A stretch of DNA of 64,000 bases. Origin: Methanocellales archaeon. GTDB taxonomy: Archaea; Halobacteriota; UBA148. The stretch lies in NCBI GenBank assembly GCA_028715985.1, contig JAQUQR010000002.1, forward strand, positions 133,272-197,271. The letters run 5' to 3'. Each line of letters begins with the position of its first letter. The first letter of the stretch is position 1. A program made the position numbers and the translations under genes. Shown here piece by piece: positions 63,860 to 64,000 of the stretch. The notes beneath the pieces were generated by a model. The model was not told the DNA's origin. It ran no database searches and saw only the letters and a list, made by a program, of their open reading frames with translations.

Positions 63860-64000
63860 GAAAGATCCTGTGAGAAAGATCCTGTGAGAAAGATCCTGTG
63901 AGAAAGATCCTGTGAGAAAGATCCTGTGAGAAAGATCCTGTGAGAAAGATCCTGTGAGAAAGATCCTGTGAGAAAGATCCTGTGAGAAAGATCCTGTGAG
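63860..64000. repeat. 14-bp tandem repeat, about ten copies, runs off the window
   Basis: Unit GAAAGATCCTGTGA repeated with no visible change from 63860 to the window end. It has no dyad symmetry or spacers, so it is not a CRISPR. It is not in a gene I can see. The true copy number is unknown because the window stops inside it. Confidence 0.92.

Noticed and set aside
63860..64000. CRISPR array
   Set aside because: Units are 14 bases and directly joined with no spacers.

Overview
This is archaeal DNA, from an anaerobe most likely in the Euryarchaeota/Halobacteriota (Methanosarcinia or the related anaerobic methane- and alkane-oxidising groups). The clues are archaeal cobamide genes (CobY, CobZ, CobS, a CobD with a Cys-rich tail), a PGF-CTERM surface anchor, an archaeal CoaD, an NMD3-like protein, the DUF39 homocysteine system, intron-containing tRNA and TATA-box leaderless promoters. 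No mcr, rRNA or replication gene is present, so the lineage and lifestyle are inferred. Gene names rest on reading the proteins, not on database searches.

Region by region. 1-4,640: a small OB-fold protein and an NMD3-like protein, then a minus-strand operon for sulfide-dependent homocysteine synthesis (DUF39-CBS, NIL-ferredoxin, UPF0280) with a broken membrane-protein gene at its end and a divergent HTH-CBS regulator. 4,799-10,740: a tightly overlapping minus-strand cobamide operon (cbiP, a second CbiP-like P-loop protein, cobD, cbiB, cobZ, cobS, cobY). 10,853-19,857: a plus-strand corrinoid uptake and finishing operon (surface BtuF, nitrilase, lipoprotein BtuF, cbiE, btuC, btuD, DUF4443, cobT). 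The two operons diverge from one 112-bp region with two 15-bp operator-like elements. 20,000-27,970: an unknown membrane protein, a thiol-redox set (CcdA-like, ArsF-like, small thioredoxin), a NapH/NapG-like pair and a CARF-like protein.

27,970-38,351: exported redox proteins. A DUF362 Tat protein is followed by an operon whose order is ferredoxin-CARDB, aldehyde ferredoxin oxidoreductase (AOR), Tat-exported DmsB-like ferredoxin, LarB, DmsC-like membrane anchor. A second CARDB gene stands tail-to-tail with this operon as a near-perfect inverted duplication; larC follows. 39,117-49,534: an E1-like enzyme, two radical SAM proteins, a second AOR and a LuxE-LuxC acyl-reductase pair. 49,671-58,188: a reductive-dehalogenase-like Tat protein with a divergent ArsR regulator, a TorD-like chaperone, a HdrA/MvhD/ferredoxin fusion and a third AOR with a Tat-lipoprotein ferredoxin. 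59,064-64,000: two TatC-like genes, coaD, tRNA-Pro, an MgtC/DUF4010 transporter-like protein, a tRNA-Thr that appears to carry two introns, a hypothetical gene and a 14-bp tandem repeat running off the window.

The main theme is corrinoids and exported redox enzymes. Five proteins carry twin-arginine signals, most holding Fe-S clusters; two TatC genes and a TorD-like chaperone lie nearby. Two of three AORs sit next to Tat-exported ferredoxins. The most interesting proposal is that these tungsten enzymes are carried out of the cell with their Tat partner and, for the 30-36 kb operon, coupled to a DmsC-type quinone or methanophenazine anchor: a DMSO-reductase-like complex with an AOR in place of DmsA.
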